Below are positions 1 through 6,758 of a stretch of DNA of 11,477 nt, piece after piece. Below the pieces are notes generated by a model. It was not told where the DNA came from. It ran no database searches and saw only the letters and a list, made by a program, of their open reading frames with translations. Position numbers and translations under genes: made by a program. Within the stretch, counting starts at the first letter, position 1, and each line of letters opens with the position of its first letter. This DNA comes from an uncultured Bacteroidia bacterium (GTDB lineage Bacteria > Bacteroidota > Bacteroidia > Bacteroidales > UBA932): positions 1-11,477 of the forward strand of contig CADBMK010000045.1 of assembly GCA_902795785.1 (NCBI GenBank), read 5' to 3'.

Positions 1-1373
1 CTGAGCTTGTCAATCTCATCGAGCACGATTACAGGGTTGGACGTCTTGGCCCTGTCTATTCCGTTAAGGATACGGCCAGGCAGAGCGCCTACGTACGTCT
101 TTCTGTGTCCGCGGATCTCAGCCTCGTCATGCATGCCGCCGAGGGCGATACGGACGTACTTCCTTCCAAGGGCCCTGGCTATCGACTTGCCGAGGGATGT
201 CTTTCCCACTCCCGGAGGGCCGTAGAGACAGAGGATAGGAGACTTCATGTTGCCCTTGAGTTTAAGCACCGCAAGGTACTCGATGATTCTTTCCTTAACC
301 TTCTCAAGGCCGAAGTGATCCTCGTCCAGAACCTTCTGGGCGTGCTTCAGGTCAAGGTTATCCTCGGAGAATTCTCCCCAAGGAAGTTCAAGCATGAACT
401 GAAGATAATTGTACTGTATGCTGTAATCCGGAGAACTCGGGTTGTATTTCTCGAGTTTTGCCAGTTCTTTCTTGAAAATCTCTGCAACCTCCTCAGGCCA
501 CTTCTTCTTCTCAGCCTCCTTGCGGAACTTCTCGAACTCTTCCATGTCGTCCATGCCGAGTTCTTCCTGGATGGTCTTGAGCTGGTTGTTGAGGTAGTAC
601 TCCCTCTGCTGCTGGTCTATGTCAGTCTTGACCTTCTGGTTGATTTCCTGCTTGATCTTCAGGAGCTGAAGCTGGGTATCAAGAACCTTCAGGAGTTCGA
701 ACGCCCTTTCACTGATATCCGAGTACTGCAGAAGGACCACCTTGTCCATAAAGGTCTCAACCTCAACGGTAGTGGCGATGAAATTCACGAGGAACGGGAA
801 GTTGTCAATGCTCTTGAGGGCGCTGACAGCCTCCTTCGGCGCAAATGACGAAGACTTCATAATCTGTGACGCCTTGTCCTTGAGGGAGTCTGACATGGCG
901 CGCACGGTGCTGTCAGAGGCAGCCTCGAAGTGATCCTCGATATATGTCACGTTTGCAGTGATATACGGCTCGTATGACAGGACGCTTCCAAGCATTATCC
1001 TCTTGACGCCCTGAAGGATAGCCGTCATGGTTCCGTCCGGCATCTCCAGAGTTCGTATCACCTTGGCGGCCGTTCCGTAATGGAAGAGGTCCACCTCCTT
1101 CGGATCCTCGACTGACACGTCATTCTGAGGTACGGCACCGATAAGGGTGTTGTACTTGACGGCATCCTCGATAAGTTTGATTGACTTCTCCCTGCCGATT
1201 GTCACAGGGAAGATCGTACCCGGAAACAGCACAGCGTTTCTCAACGCCAGAATCGGCAGACTCTCAGCGAGTTGAGACTGCTCGACCATGGCAGAACCGT
1301 CAGGCTGGAGAACCGGGATTATATTCACTTCCGCACCACCGGGAAGCATGATCATATTATTGTTTTTCTCCAT
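1..1373 (-). CDS. lon: Lon ATP-dependent protease, N-terminal part (cut by window edge)
   Basis: Lon is a cytoplasmic AAA+ serine protease that degrades misfolded and regulatory proteins. Read on the minus strand, the protein begins MEKNNNMIMLPGG and reaches the classic start of the Lon substrate-binding domain near residue 43 (LPILALRNAVLFPG). A long helical region follows, then Walker A GPPGVGKTS at about residues 385-393 (bases about 195-221; Lys391 is the ATP-binding lysine), and Walker B VIVLDEID at the window edge. The rest of the AAA+ domain and the Ser-Lys protease domain lie outside, so activity cannot be judged. The ATG at 1371-1373 is chosen because it gives the usual short extension before the domain and sits about 18 bases from a consensus -7 element. 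A 247-codon open frame on the opposite strand (105-848) is a shadow. The gene is divergent from HU. Family assignment is very secure. Confidence 0.97.
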   Translation of the reverse strand, partial: MEKNNNMIMLPGGAEVNIIPVLQPDGSAMVEQSQLAESLPILALRNAVLFPGTIFPVTIGREKSIKLIEDAVKYNTLIGAVPQNDVSVEDPKEVDLFHYGTAAKVIRTLEMPDGTMTAILQGVKRIMLGSVLSYEPYITANVTYIEDHFEAASDSTVRAMSDSLKDKASQIMKSSSFAPKEAVSALKSIDNFPFLVNFIATTVEVETFMDKVVLLQYSDISERAFELLKVLDTQLQLLKIKQEINQKVKTDIDQQQREYYLNNQLKTIQEELGMDDMEEFEKFRKEAEKKKWPEEVAEIFKKELAKLEKYNPSSPDYSIQYNYLQFMLELPWGEFSEDNLDLKHAQKVLDEDHFGLEKVKERIIEYLAVLKLKGNMKSPILCLYGPPGVGKTSLGKSIARALGRKYVRIALGGMHDEAEIRGHRKTYVGALPGRILNGIDRAKTSNPVIVLDEIDKL

Positions 1374-1391
1374 AAGATATCATTATTCGTT

Positions 1392-1399
1392 CAAATGTA
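1392..1399 (-). promoter_or_regulatory. Candidate lon promoter, -7 element
   Basis: On the minus strand this reads TACATTTG, a full match to the Bacteroidota -7 consensus TAnnTTTG, 18 bases before the lon ATG. A TTGG that could serve as the -33 element lies at 1423-1426, a spacing of 23 bases, slightly longer than the usual 19-21. Transcription would start near 1388, giving a leader of about 15 bases. The call rests on consensus match and position only. Confidence 0.6.
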
Positions 1400-1412
1400 T
1401 GACAAATTGTCA
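1400..1412. promoter_or_regulatory. Palindrome abutting the lon -7 element, possible operator
   Basis: The sequence TGACAAATTGTCA has two perfect 6-base arms (TGACAA/TTGTCA) around one central base. It touches the upstream edge of the lon -7 box, so a protein bound here would occupy the spacer of that promoter. No matching regulator is encoded in the window. Operator function is inferred from symmetry and position. Confidence 0.4.
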
Positions 1413-1486
1413 GTACACCCCGCCAATAAGCAGGTTATATCATATATGGTCAACCTTTGTGCCAAAGATTTTATAGGCAGAAAATA

Positions 1487-1517
1487 TTTGATTATTAAAA
1501 AAATAGGTCTAAATTTG
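1487..1517 (+). promoter_or_regulatory. HU gene promoter (TTTG-N19-TAnnTTTG)
   Basis: TTTG at 1487-1490 and TAAATTTG at 1510-1517 are separated by 19 bases, matching both boxes and the preferred spacing of the primary Bacteroidota sigma factor. Transcription would begin near 1521, about 80 bases before the HU start codon. This is the best promoter match in the window. The leader holds a possible 7-bp stem at 1531-1553 (GGGAAA pairing with TTTCCC, plus one G-U pair). The rest of the 1374-1600 region holds the lon promoter and nothing else I recognise. Confidence 0.8.
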
Positions 1518-1600
1518 CCATCCAATTGTGGGGAAAGGGCTTGAAATTTTCCCGCAATCAAAAGAGAGACAAATAGTTAGTTAGATTAAAATACAAAGTT

Positions 1601-1879
1601 ATGACAAAAGCAGATATAGTAAACGCTATCAACAGCAAGACTGGTATTGAGAAAGGCGTAGCTCAGCAGGTTATTGAAGGATATATGGAAGTAATCAAGG
1701 AATCTCTCGCAAACGGCGAGCCTGTATACCTCCGTCACTTCGGTAGCTTCATCATCAAGCACAGGGCACAGAAGGCAGCAAGAAACATCACAAAGAAGAC
1801 TACCCTCACAATCCCTGCACACGACATTCCTGCATTCAAGCCTGCAAAGGAGTTCGTAGCTGCTGTCAAGGAAAAGTAA
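1601..1879 (+). CDS. HU family DNA-binding protein
   Basis: This 92-residue protein belongs to the HU/IHF family of dimeric nucleoid proteins that bend DNA. The helical N-terminus starts MTKADIVNAINSKTG. The family signature GSF is at residues 48-50, and a basic DNA-binding arm covers about residues 53-80, ending in PAFKPAKEF. At the arm tip most HU proteins have Arg-Asn-Pro, where Pro intercalates into DNA; here the triplet is Arg61-Asn62-Ile63, as I recall for Bacteroidota homologues. The length is normal (90-95). It has its own consensus promoter and is followed after 31 bases by the mS38-like gene, with no terminator between, so the two are probably co-transcribed. HU or IHF subtype cannot be fixed from sequence alone. 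Confidence 0.95.
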   Translation: MTKADIVNAINSKTGIEKGVAQQVIEGYMEVIKESLANGEPVYLRHFGSFIIKHRAQKAARNITKKTTLTIPAHDIPAFKPAKEFVAAVKEK

Positions 1880-1910
1880 TAATTAATATATAACTTAAAT
1901 TCATAGTATT

Positions 1911-2000
1911 ATGCCAAACGGAAAGAAGCATAAGAGGCATAAGATGGCAACGCACAAGCGTAAAAAGCGTTTGCGCAAGAACAGACATAAGAAGAAGTAA
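1911..2000 (+). CDS. Tiny basic AURKAIP1/COX24 (mS38)-like protein
   Basis: This 29-residue protein starts MPNGKKHKRHKMATHKRKK and ends in RKNRHKKK. More than half of it is Lys, Arg or His. It matches what I recall of a near-invariant tiny protein of Bacteroidota annotated as AURKAIP1/COX24 domain protein, related to the C-terminus of mitochondrial ribosomal protein mS38. Members are expected to bind rRNA as part of the ribosome. That role is from family knowledge; the sequence itself shows only the conserved basic motif. It lies 31 bases after HU and is followed 37 bases later by a strong terminator, which suggests a two-gene transcript. Automated callers often miss it because of its size. 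Confidence 0.85.
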   Translation: MPNGKKHKRHKMATHKRKKRLRKNRHKKK

Positions 2001-2037
2001 TTCTTCCGCGTCTGCCATTTTAGCTGATGCTAAAAGG

Positions 2038-2072
2038 AAGAGGTTTGCCGGAAGCCCGGAGAGCCTCTTTTT
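2038..2072 (+). terminator. Intrinsic terminator after the HU / mS38-like pair
   Basis: The outer stem pairs AAGAGG (2038-2043) with CCTCTT (2064-2069), and the inner stem pairs CCGG (2048-2051) with CCGG (2056-2059) around an AAGC loop. They are joined by mostly wobble-paired bases (TTTG opposite AGAG). A run of five T (2068-2072) closes it. It ends the HU transcript and lies inside the longest possible reading frame of rng, which argues against that upstream start. Confidence 0.85.
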
Positions 2073-2083
2073 ATGTTTTGTTA

Positions 2084-3667
2084 ATGTACAAGCCAATGGA
2101 GTCTACGGAGAAATCTGTCAAAGACATGGTCGTCAACGTGACGGCCAAGGAAGTCCAGATCGCCCTGATGGAGAATCACCGTCTGAGCGAACTGAACAAA
2201 GAGTCCAGCCAGGGCCACAGCTATTCGGTAGGTGACGTCTTCCTCGGAAGGGTCAAGAAAATCCTGCCAGCCCTGAACGCTGCCTTCGTGGATATCGGAG
2301 ACGAGAAAGAAGCTTTCGTCCACTATCTGGACCTCGGCCTTTACTTCAACTCATTCGACGAGTTCGTAAAGAAGAGCAATCCTAACAGCGACCTTAAGCA
2401 GCTTTACTCAAACATCAAGATCGGACCGGCGCTCGAGAAAGAGGGAAGGATCGAAAAAGTCCTCCAGAAGGACCAGATGATCATCTGCCAGATCGTGAAG
2501 GAGCCGATTTCCACCAAAGGTTCAAGACTGACTGCGGAAATATCATTAGCAGGACGCAACATTGTACTGCTGCCTTTTGCAGAAAAGGTCAGCGTATCCC
2601 AGAAAATCTCCTCAAAGGAGGAGAAAAAGAGACTGGAGACTCTTGTCAAGAGCATCCTCCCGAAGAATTACGGTGCAATCATCCGCACGGCGGCAGAAGG
2701 CAAGAACGCAGCTGTCCTCGTAGGCGAAGTCAAGGCGCTGATAGAGAAATGGGAAGGCTCCTGGAACAAGATTGCAAAGTCCAAGGGCGTACAGAGCCTG
2801 TTCATCGAGTACAGTAAAACTACGACCATCCTGAGGGACCTTCTCAACGACTCGTTCACCAACATCTACATTGCCGACGAGAAGATCTATGAAGAAACAA
2901 AGAAGTACATCTCGACTATTTCTCCGGACCAGGAGAAGATTGTGAAGCTGTACGACGGCAAAGAACCGATCTTCGATCATTTCGAGGTCAACCGCCAGAT
3001 CAAGAGTTCCTTCGGAAAAGTCGTTCCGCTCAAGCAGGGTGCCTACCTGGTCATTGAAACCACGGAAGCATTGAATGTAATCGACGTGAACAGCGGTATC
3101 AGGGCGAAGACAGCCGACCAGGAGGAGAACACCTACGAGGTCAACAAGTTCGCCGCGGAAGAAATCGCCCGCCAGCTCAGACTCCGTGACATGGGAGGCA
3201 TCGTAATCGTGGACTTCATCGATATGGAGACCAACGAGCACAAGGCAGGCCTCCACAAATACATGCAGGAGCTGATGGAGAACGACAGAGCCAAGCACAA
3301 CGTACTTCCTCTGACGAAATTCGGACTTATGCAGATTACCAGGCAGAGGATCAGGCCGGTCACTCAGATTGAGACCGCAGAGACCTGTCCAGTCTGCCAC
3401 GGTACTGGAAAAATACTGCCTAGCGCCGTCATTGACGAGCAGATTGAGATGAAGATCAGTTTCTTCGCTCAGGACAAAGGCATTAAGTCTCTTACGCTGA
3501 AAACCAGCCCTATTCTGGGAGCCTATCTGTCACGCGGCTTGTTCTCAAGCTACGTCACAAAGTGGAAGAAAAAGTACAAATGCAAGATTAACCTCGTTGA
3601 GGATACATCTTACACGGTTCTGCAGAATGATTTGTTTGATGATAAGGGGAACAAGCTCGAGAGCTAG
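2084..3667 (+). CDS. rng: Ribonuclease G (RNase E/G family)
   Basis: RNase E/G enzymes cut single-stranded, AU-rich RNA and act in rRNA maturation and mRNA decay. From the ATG at 2084 the protein has 527 residues. An S1 RNA-binding domain is near the N-terminus (YSVGDVFLGRVKKILP to AFVHYLDLG). The catalytic DNase I-like part has Asp334 in IDVNSG and Asp377 in IVIVDFID, the Mg-binding pair, with the same 43-residue spacing as E. coli RNase E Asp303/Asp346. The Zn-link CPVC is at 435-438. There is no long C-terminal scaffold, so it is RNase G-like. The frame is open back to 2027, but that start lies before a terminator (2038-2072); 2084 and 2096 are both reasonable, and conserved sequence begins near 2130. 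No clear promoter was found. It is convergent with lnt and overlaps it by 4 bases. Confidence 0.95.
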   Translation: MYKPMESTEKSVKDMVVNVTAKEVQIALMENHRLSELNKESSQGHSYSVGDVFLGRVKKILPALNAAFVDIGDEKEAFVHYLDLGLYFNSFDEFVKKSNPNSDLKQLYSNIKIGPALEKEGRIEKVLQKDQMIICQIVKEPISTKGSRLTAEISLAGRNIVLLPFAEKVSVSQKISSKEEKKRLETLVKSILPKNYGAIIRTAAEGKNAAVLVGEVKALIEKWEGSWNKIAKSKGVQSLFIEYSKTTTILRDLLNDSFTNIYIADEKIYEETKKYISTISPDQEKIVKLYDGKEPIFDHFEVNRQIKSSFGKVVPLKQGAYLVIETTEALNVIDVNSGIRAKTADQEENTYEVNKFAAEEIARQLRLRDMGGIVIVDFIDMETNEHKAGLHKYMQELMENDRAKHNVLPLTKFGLMQITRQRIRPVTQIETAETCPVCHGTGKILPSAVIDEQIEMKISFFAQDKGIKSLTLKTSPILGAYLSRGLFSSYVTKWKKKYKCKINLVEDTSYTVLQNDLFDDKGNKLES

Positions 3668-3678
3668 TTCCTCTTATT
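3646..3678. terminator. Hairpin spanning the rng and lnt stop codons, possible two-way terminator
   Basis: GGGGAAC (3646-3652) pairs with GTTCCTC (3667-3673), with one G-U pair. After an A-A mismatch, AGCT (3654-3657) pairs with AGCT (3662-3665) around the loop CGAG. The plus-strand tail reads TTATT and the minus-strand tail TTATC, both only moderately T-rich. Both stop codons lie in the 3' arm. It is weaker on the minus strand, where the G-U pair becomes a C-A mismatch. Confidence 0.55.
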
Positions 3679-5325
3679 CGTTATAAGACGTACTACAAGG
3701 CTGAGAAGCATCAGCAGGGAGAACACCACCGACATCCTGCCGATGATATCGCCGTAGAGCACGAAGTGGGTCTTCCTGTCGCTGAGGTTGATACGTCCCC
3801 TGAGGACTGCCGGCTGCCACCAGGATGTCTTGTCGATGACATTTCCCCTCTGGTCGATGATTGCCGAGATTCCGGTATTGGCACACCTTATCACATCGCG
3901 CCTTGTCTCGATGGCGCGAAGACAGGCATACCTCAGATGCTGCCTGTAACCCGGAGTATTGCCCCACCAGGCGTCGTTGGTTATGATGGCCAGGGCCTGC
4001 GCCCCGTCCTTCACATAGCCGCGGCACCATTCCCCATAGACACTCTCGTAGCATATGACAGGAGCAATCCTTACTCCCGGCTCAATCCAGAGATTCTTGG
4101 CATAACCCTGCGGAAGGTCGCGGGCCATCACTCCCCCAAGCATATTGTCAAGTGGACAGAAAACCTTTGGATAAGGAGTGAGCTCCGTTCCCACCACCAG
4201 CTTGCTCTTGTGGTAGAATTCAAGGTTCAGGGTCGTATCCACCTTGATGGCCGAATTGTGGCTCTCATACCACATTCCGCTGCCCAACCTCCTTGCGGTA
4301 ATTGAAGGCGCGGTATTCCCGACATACGGATAGAGGCCGCGGTCCAGCCTTGGGGACCCCGCATCGTTCACGGACCAGAACTCGTGGGTGGACGCCCCCG
4401 TTATGATAGTGGCGCCGGGATATCCGCGAAGGAAGTCCCTCATATCCCTCAGCGTCTGGGAATCCCAGGGCACGTTGAGCCACACGTCGGAGGTGAAGGT
4501 TTCAGGGACGAGTATAAGAAGAGGCTTTTTTACCTCTGAAGAATCCAGGGCCCCGGAAAGTTGGGACAGAAGGATGGATGTCTGCTGATCCTGTGAAAGG
4601 GACTCGAATTTCTGATATGGATCGAAATTAGGCTGGGCGGCAACCACTTCCAGAGGATTCTCCTCATCCTCCTGGTAGTGATAGTACAGATGACCTGAAA
4701 CAAGGATAGGGCAAAGTACAGTCATGGCCACACCGCACAGCAGAAGACATCTTGCCTTGGGACTTCTTGTGAAGAAGGTCCCGTCAGCCACCATCATCAT
4801 AAGTCCGAAGACGGCAAGGTTGACAGCCCAGACCCAGAGGCTTCCGCCCAGGACGCCGGTGAACTCATACCACTGGACCAGGGAAACGTTTCCCGCGAAG
4901 GCGTTGCCAAGGACGAGCCACGGCCAGGATATCTCAGCCACGGTCAGGTAATACTTCTCCCAGGCAATCCAGAGAAATGCAAGCAAGGCGTAGGGCGCTG
5001 GTCCTTTCAGGACTTTCCTGCCCAGACGGAACAGGCCGAAGACCAGTGACATCTGGAGCGAGTTTGCCACAATCGCAAAGATGCCGCCGCCCACGGTGGC
5101 GTTGCACACCCAGAACGTGGTGAAGGCGTTCCAGAGCACGAAGGTCAGGAAATGCCAGAAAAAGAAATGTTTCTTCCCCGTCTGGAAGGCGATGTTTTCC
5201 ATGCAGAGCAGTGGAATGAAGCCAAAAAGAATCAGCCAGCCCGTATGCGGGACAAGGTACGGAACCGACAACAGCACAGCTGAAGAAAGTGCCAGGACAG
5301 GGAATAATTTTCTGTAATTTGCCAT
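3664..5325 (-). CDS. lnt: Apolipoprotein N-acyltransferase
   Basis: Lnt is an inner-membrane enzyme that adds the third acyl chain to the N-terminal Cys of lipoproteins, completing their maturation. The 553-residue protein has hydrophobic segments over about residues 7-210 and one at 530-547, enclosing a periplasmic nitrilase-like domain (about 225-515). The expected Glu-Lys-Cys triad is visible: Glu275 in VPETF, Lys373 in YHKSKLV and Cys425 in VICYES. The length is slightly above E. coli Lnt (512). The ATG at 5323-5325 begins MANYRKLFPVLAL, and a -7 box ends only 4 bases upstream, so the mRNA is probably leaderless. It is divergent from the LysE-type gene and convergent with rng. Confidence 0.95.
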   Translation of the reverse strand: MANYRKLFPVLALSSAVLLSVPYLVPHTGWLILFGFIPLLCMENIAFQTGKKHFFFWHFLTFVLWNAFTTFWVCNATVGGGIFAIVANSLQMSLVFGLFRLGRKVLKGPAPYALLAFLWIAWEKYYLTVAEISWPWLVLGNAFAGNVSLVQWYEFTGVLGGSLWVWAVNLAVFGLMMMVADGTFFTRSPKARCLLLCGVAMTVLCPILVSGHLYYHYQEDEENPLEVVAAQPNFDPYQKFESLSQDQQTSILLSQLSGALDSSEVKKPLLILVPETFTSDVWLNVPWDSQTLRDMRDFLRGYPGATIITGASTHEFWSVNDAGSPRLDRGLYPYVGNTAPSITARRLGSGMWYESHNSAIKVDTTLNLEFYHKSKLVVGTELTPYPKVFCPLDNMLGGVMARDLPQGYAKNLWIEPGVRIAPVICYESVYGEWCRGYVKDGAQALAIITNDAWWGNTPGYRQHLRYACLRAIETRRDVIRCANTGISAIIDQRGNVIDKTSWWQPAVLRGRINLSDRKTHFVLYGDIIGRMSVVFSLLMLLSLVVRLITNKRN

Positions 5326-5329
5326 ATCG

Positions 5330-5337
5330 CAAAGGTA
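5330..5337 (-). promoter_or_regulatory. lnt promoter, -7 element
   Basis: Minus-strand TACCTTTG fits TAnnTTTG exactly and lies 4 bases before the lnt ATG. No TTTG or TTG is seen at the expected -33 distance. Only 13 bases separate it from the opposing LysE -7 box, so the two promoters overlap and could not both hold polymerase at once. Confidence 0.55.
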
Positions 5338-5350
5338 TGAATAAAATTAG

Positions 5351-5358
5351 TATCTTTG
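5351..5358 (+). promoter_or_regulatory. Promoter of the LysE-PASTA-rluD-esterase chain, -7 element
   Basis: TATCTTTG is the textbook Bacteroidota -7 sequence. It ends 6 bases before the ATG at 5365, which predicts a leader of only about 0-4 bases. A convincing -33 box is missing; its expected place falls on the opposing lnt -7 box. Confidence 0.6.
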
Positions 5359-5364
5359 TATTCT

Positions 5365-5994
5365 ATGTTCCTGTCAATATTAAAGGCATATCTTATTGGA
5401 ATCTGCGCGTCAGCCCCTCTGGGACCGGCGGCAATCCTGGTTATCCAGAGATCTCTCAGTTATGGCCACAAGACGGGATTCGTAACCGGTCTCGGCGCCA
5501 CGACGGTTGACACAATATGCGCAACTGTATCCATATTCTTCCTCGCACTCGCAGAAGAGTTCATCCAGGCCCATCAGAACAGCATCATGGTGGTAGGCGG
5601 AATCATCGTTTCCATCGTGGGATTCTGCATGGCTTTCAGCGATCCGTTCAGGAAGATGAAGGAAAGCGACTCGCAGGCCCGTGCTTCCGTAAAGGACTAC
5701 GTTCAGGCCGTTTTGACAGCGGCGTCCAATCCCGGAGCCATATTCATCATGATGGCGCTCTTCGCGTTCTTCAACGTGGGTCCGCTTGAGCATGACATGA
5801 CAGTTGCCCCGGTAATCCTTGCGGTCAGCGCCGGCTCGATGTCCTACTGGTTCTTCCTTTCCGGAGGATTCAGCCATATCCGCCACCACCTCAACCTCAA
5901 TACCCTTCTCTGGGTCAACAGAATAGCAGGAATTATCATCATACTGATCGGCATTGCCGTTTTCGGTGAAGGAATTTTCAAACTATGGACGTAA
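5365..5994 (+). CDS. LysE/RhtB family exporter
   Basis: The 209-residue membrane protein fits the LysE/RhtB superfamily of amino-acid and metabolite exporters. The N-terminal signature ASAPLGPAAILVIQRSLSYG matches the family's PGP-type motif in the first helix. Further hydrophobic segments lie at about residues 40-63, 72-90, 113-133, 145-165 and 182-205, giving the usual six. A central NPGA motif (residues 123-126) is also typical. The substrate cannot be read from sequence. The frame is open from a TTG at 5356, but that codon lies inside the -7 box, so the ATG at 5365 is preferred. It starts a plus-strand chain and overlaps the PASTA gene by 10 bases. Confidence 0.85.
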   Translation: MFLSILKAYLIGICASAPLGPAAILVIQRSLSYGHKTGFVTGLGATTVDTICATVSIFFLALAEEFIQAHQNSIMVVGGIIVSIVGFCMAFSDPFRKMKESDSQARASVKDYVQAVLTAASNPGAIFIMMALFAFFNVGPLEHDMTVAPVILAVSAGSMSYWFFLSGGFSHIRHHLNLNTLLWVNRIAGIIIILIGIAVFGEGIFKLWT

Positions 5995-6758
5995 AGGCTT
6001 TCTTCAATCACTGGTTCGTCAAGAACATTCTCTATGCAGCCGCAGCAATTCTGGGCGTAATGATTCTGGCCACATTTCTGTTGGGCGTCATCACCCAGCA
6101 CGGCAAGGTCGTAGAAGTCCCGGACTTTACAAATATGACAGTTGACCAGGCACGCCAGGCAGCCTCAGAGGCAGGCGTAAAGGTAATCGTCTATGATTCA
6201 GTCTTCGTCAGGAAGATGGGACGCGGATGCGTTTTCAGCCAGAACCCGAAGGCAGGAAGCGACGTGAAGAAAGGACGCAAGATCGCCCTCACGATCAACG
6301 CCGTGAACGCCAAGAAAATCTCAATGCCTAACCTCGTGGGCTTCTCGCTCCGTCAGGCAAGGGCTGAACTCAGCGCCAAGGGCCTCTACCTCGGAAAGAT
6401 CATCTACACCGAGGATATGGCCACGGACAACGTTCTCCGCCAGCTTTATCGTCACACCGACATCAAGCACGGAAAGAAGATTGACAGCGGCTCCACCATT
6501 GACCTGGTTGTAGGCCTCAGCTACGACGACCACATGACCTACGTCCCTGACGTCAGCGGAATGCGATACCTCAGGGCCGTGGACGCCATCCACGACAACT
6601 CCCTCAACATAGGGCACGTCAAATTCGACAAAAACATCAGGACATATACGGATTCACTCGACGCAACTGTATACAAGCAGGTGCCGGAGGCATCATCGAC
6701 AGTGCCTATCATCAAGGGTGAAAACGTTACCTTATATCTCAAACTCGACAAGGAATAA
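5985..6758 (+). CDS. Membrane-anchored protein with three PASTA domains
   Basis: The 257-residue protein has a short cytoplasmic N-terminus, one transmembrane segment (about residues 14-36) and a periplasmic part of three PASTA repeats. They cover about 42-107 (starts VVEVPDFTNMTVDQA), 112-177 (ISMPNLVGFSLRQA) and 186-255 (TYVPDVSGMRYLRA). PASTA domains occur in penicillin-binding proteins and Ser/Thr kinases, where some bind peptidoglycan. Here there is no kinase or transpeptidase domain, so it is a stand-alone PASTA protein, as is common in Bacteroidota next to rluD. A cell-wall role is inferred. The start overlaps the exporter gene by 10 bases. The stop and the rluD ATG share one base (TAATG), which suggests translational coupling. 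Confidence 0.9.
   Translation: MDVKAFFNHWFVKNILYAAAAILGVMILATFLLGVITQHGKVVEVPDFTNMTVDQARQAASEAGVKVIVYDSVFVRKMGRGCVFSQNPKAGSDVKKGRKIALTINAVNAKKISMPNLVGFSLRQARAELSAKGLYLGKIIYTEDMATDNVLRQLYRHTDIKHGKKIDSGSTIDLVVGLSYDDHMTYVPDVSGMRYLRAVDAIHDNSLNIGHVKFDKNIRTYTDSLDATVYKQVPEASSTVPIIKGENVTLYLKLDKE

Noticed and set aside
105..848. 247-codon open frame on the plus strand
   Set aside because: It is antisense to lon, whose own frame shows clear domain motifs. The product is Leu/Val-rich nonsense typical of the complement of a charged helical gene.
1594..1601. Minus-strand TAACTTTG, a match to the -7 consensus at the HU start
   Set aside because: An 8-base degenerate motif occurs by chance. It lies over 200 bases from lon with no -33 partner, and a nearer lon -7 box exists.
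2612..3400. 262-codon open frame on the minus strand inside rng
   Set aside because: It is antisense to the RNase G catalytic domain, has no recognisable motif, and lies fully within a secure gene.
3766..4305. 179-codon plus-strand frame inside lnt
   Set aside because: It is antisense to the Lnt catalytic domain; the composition looks like shadow coding.
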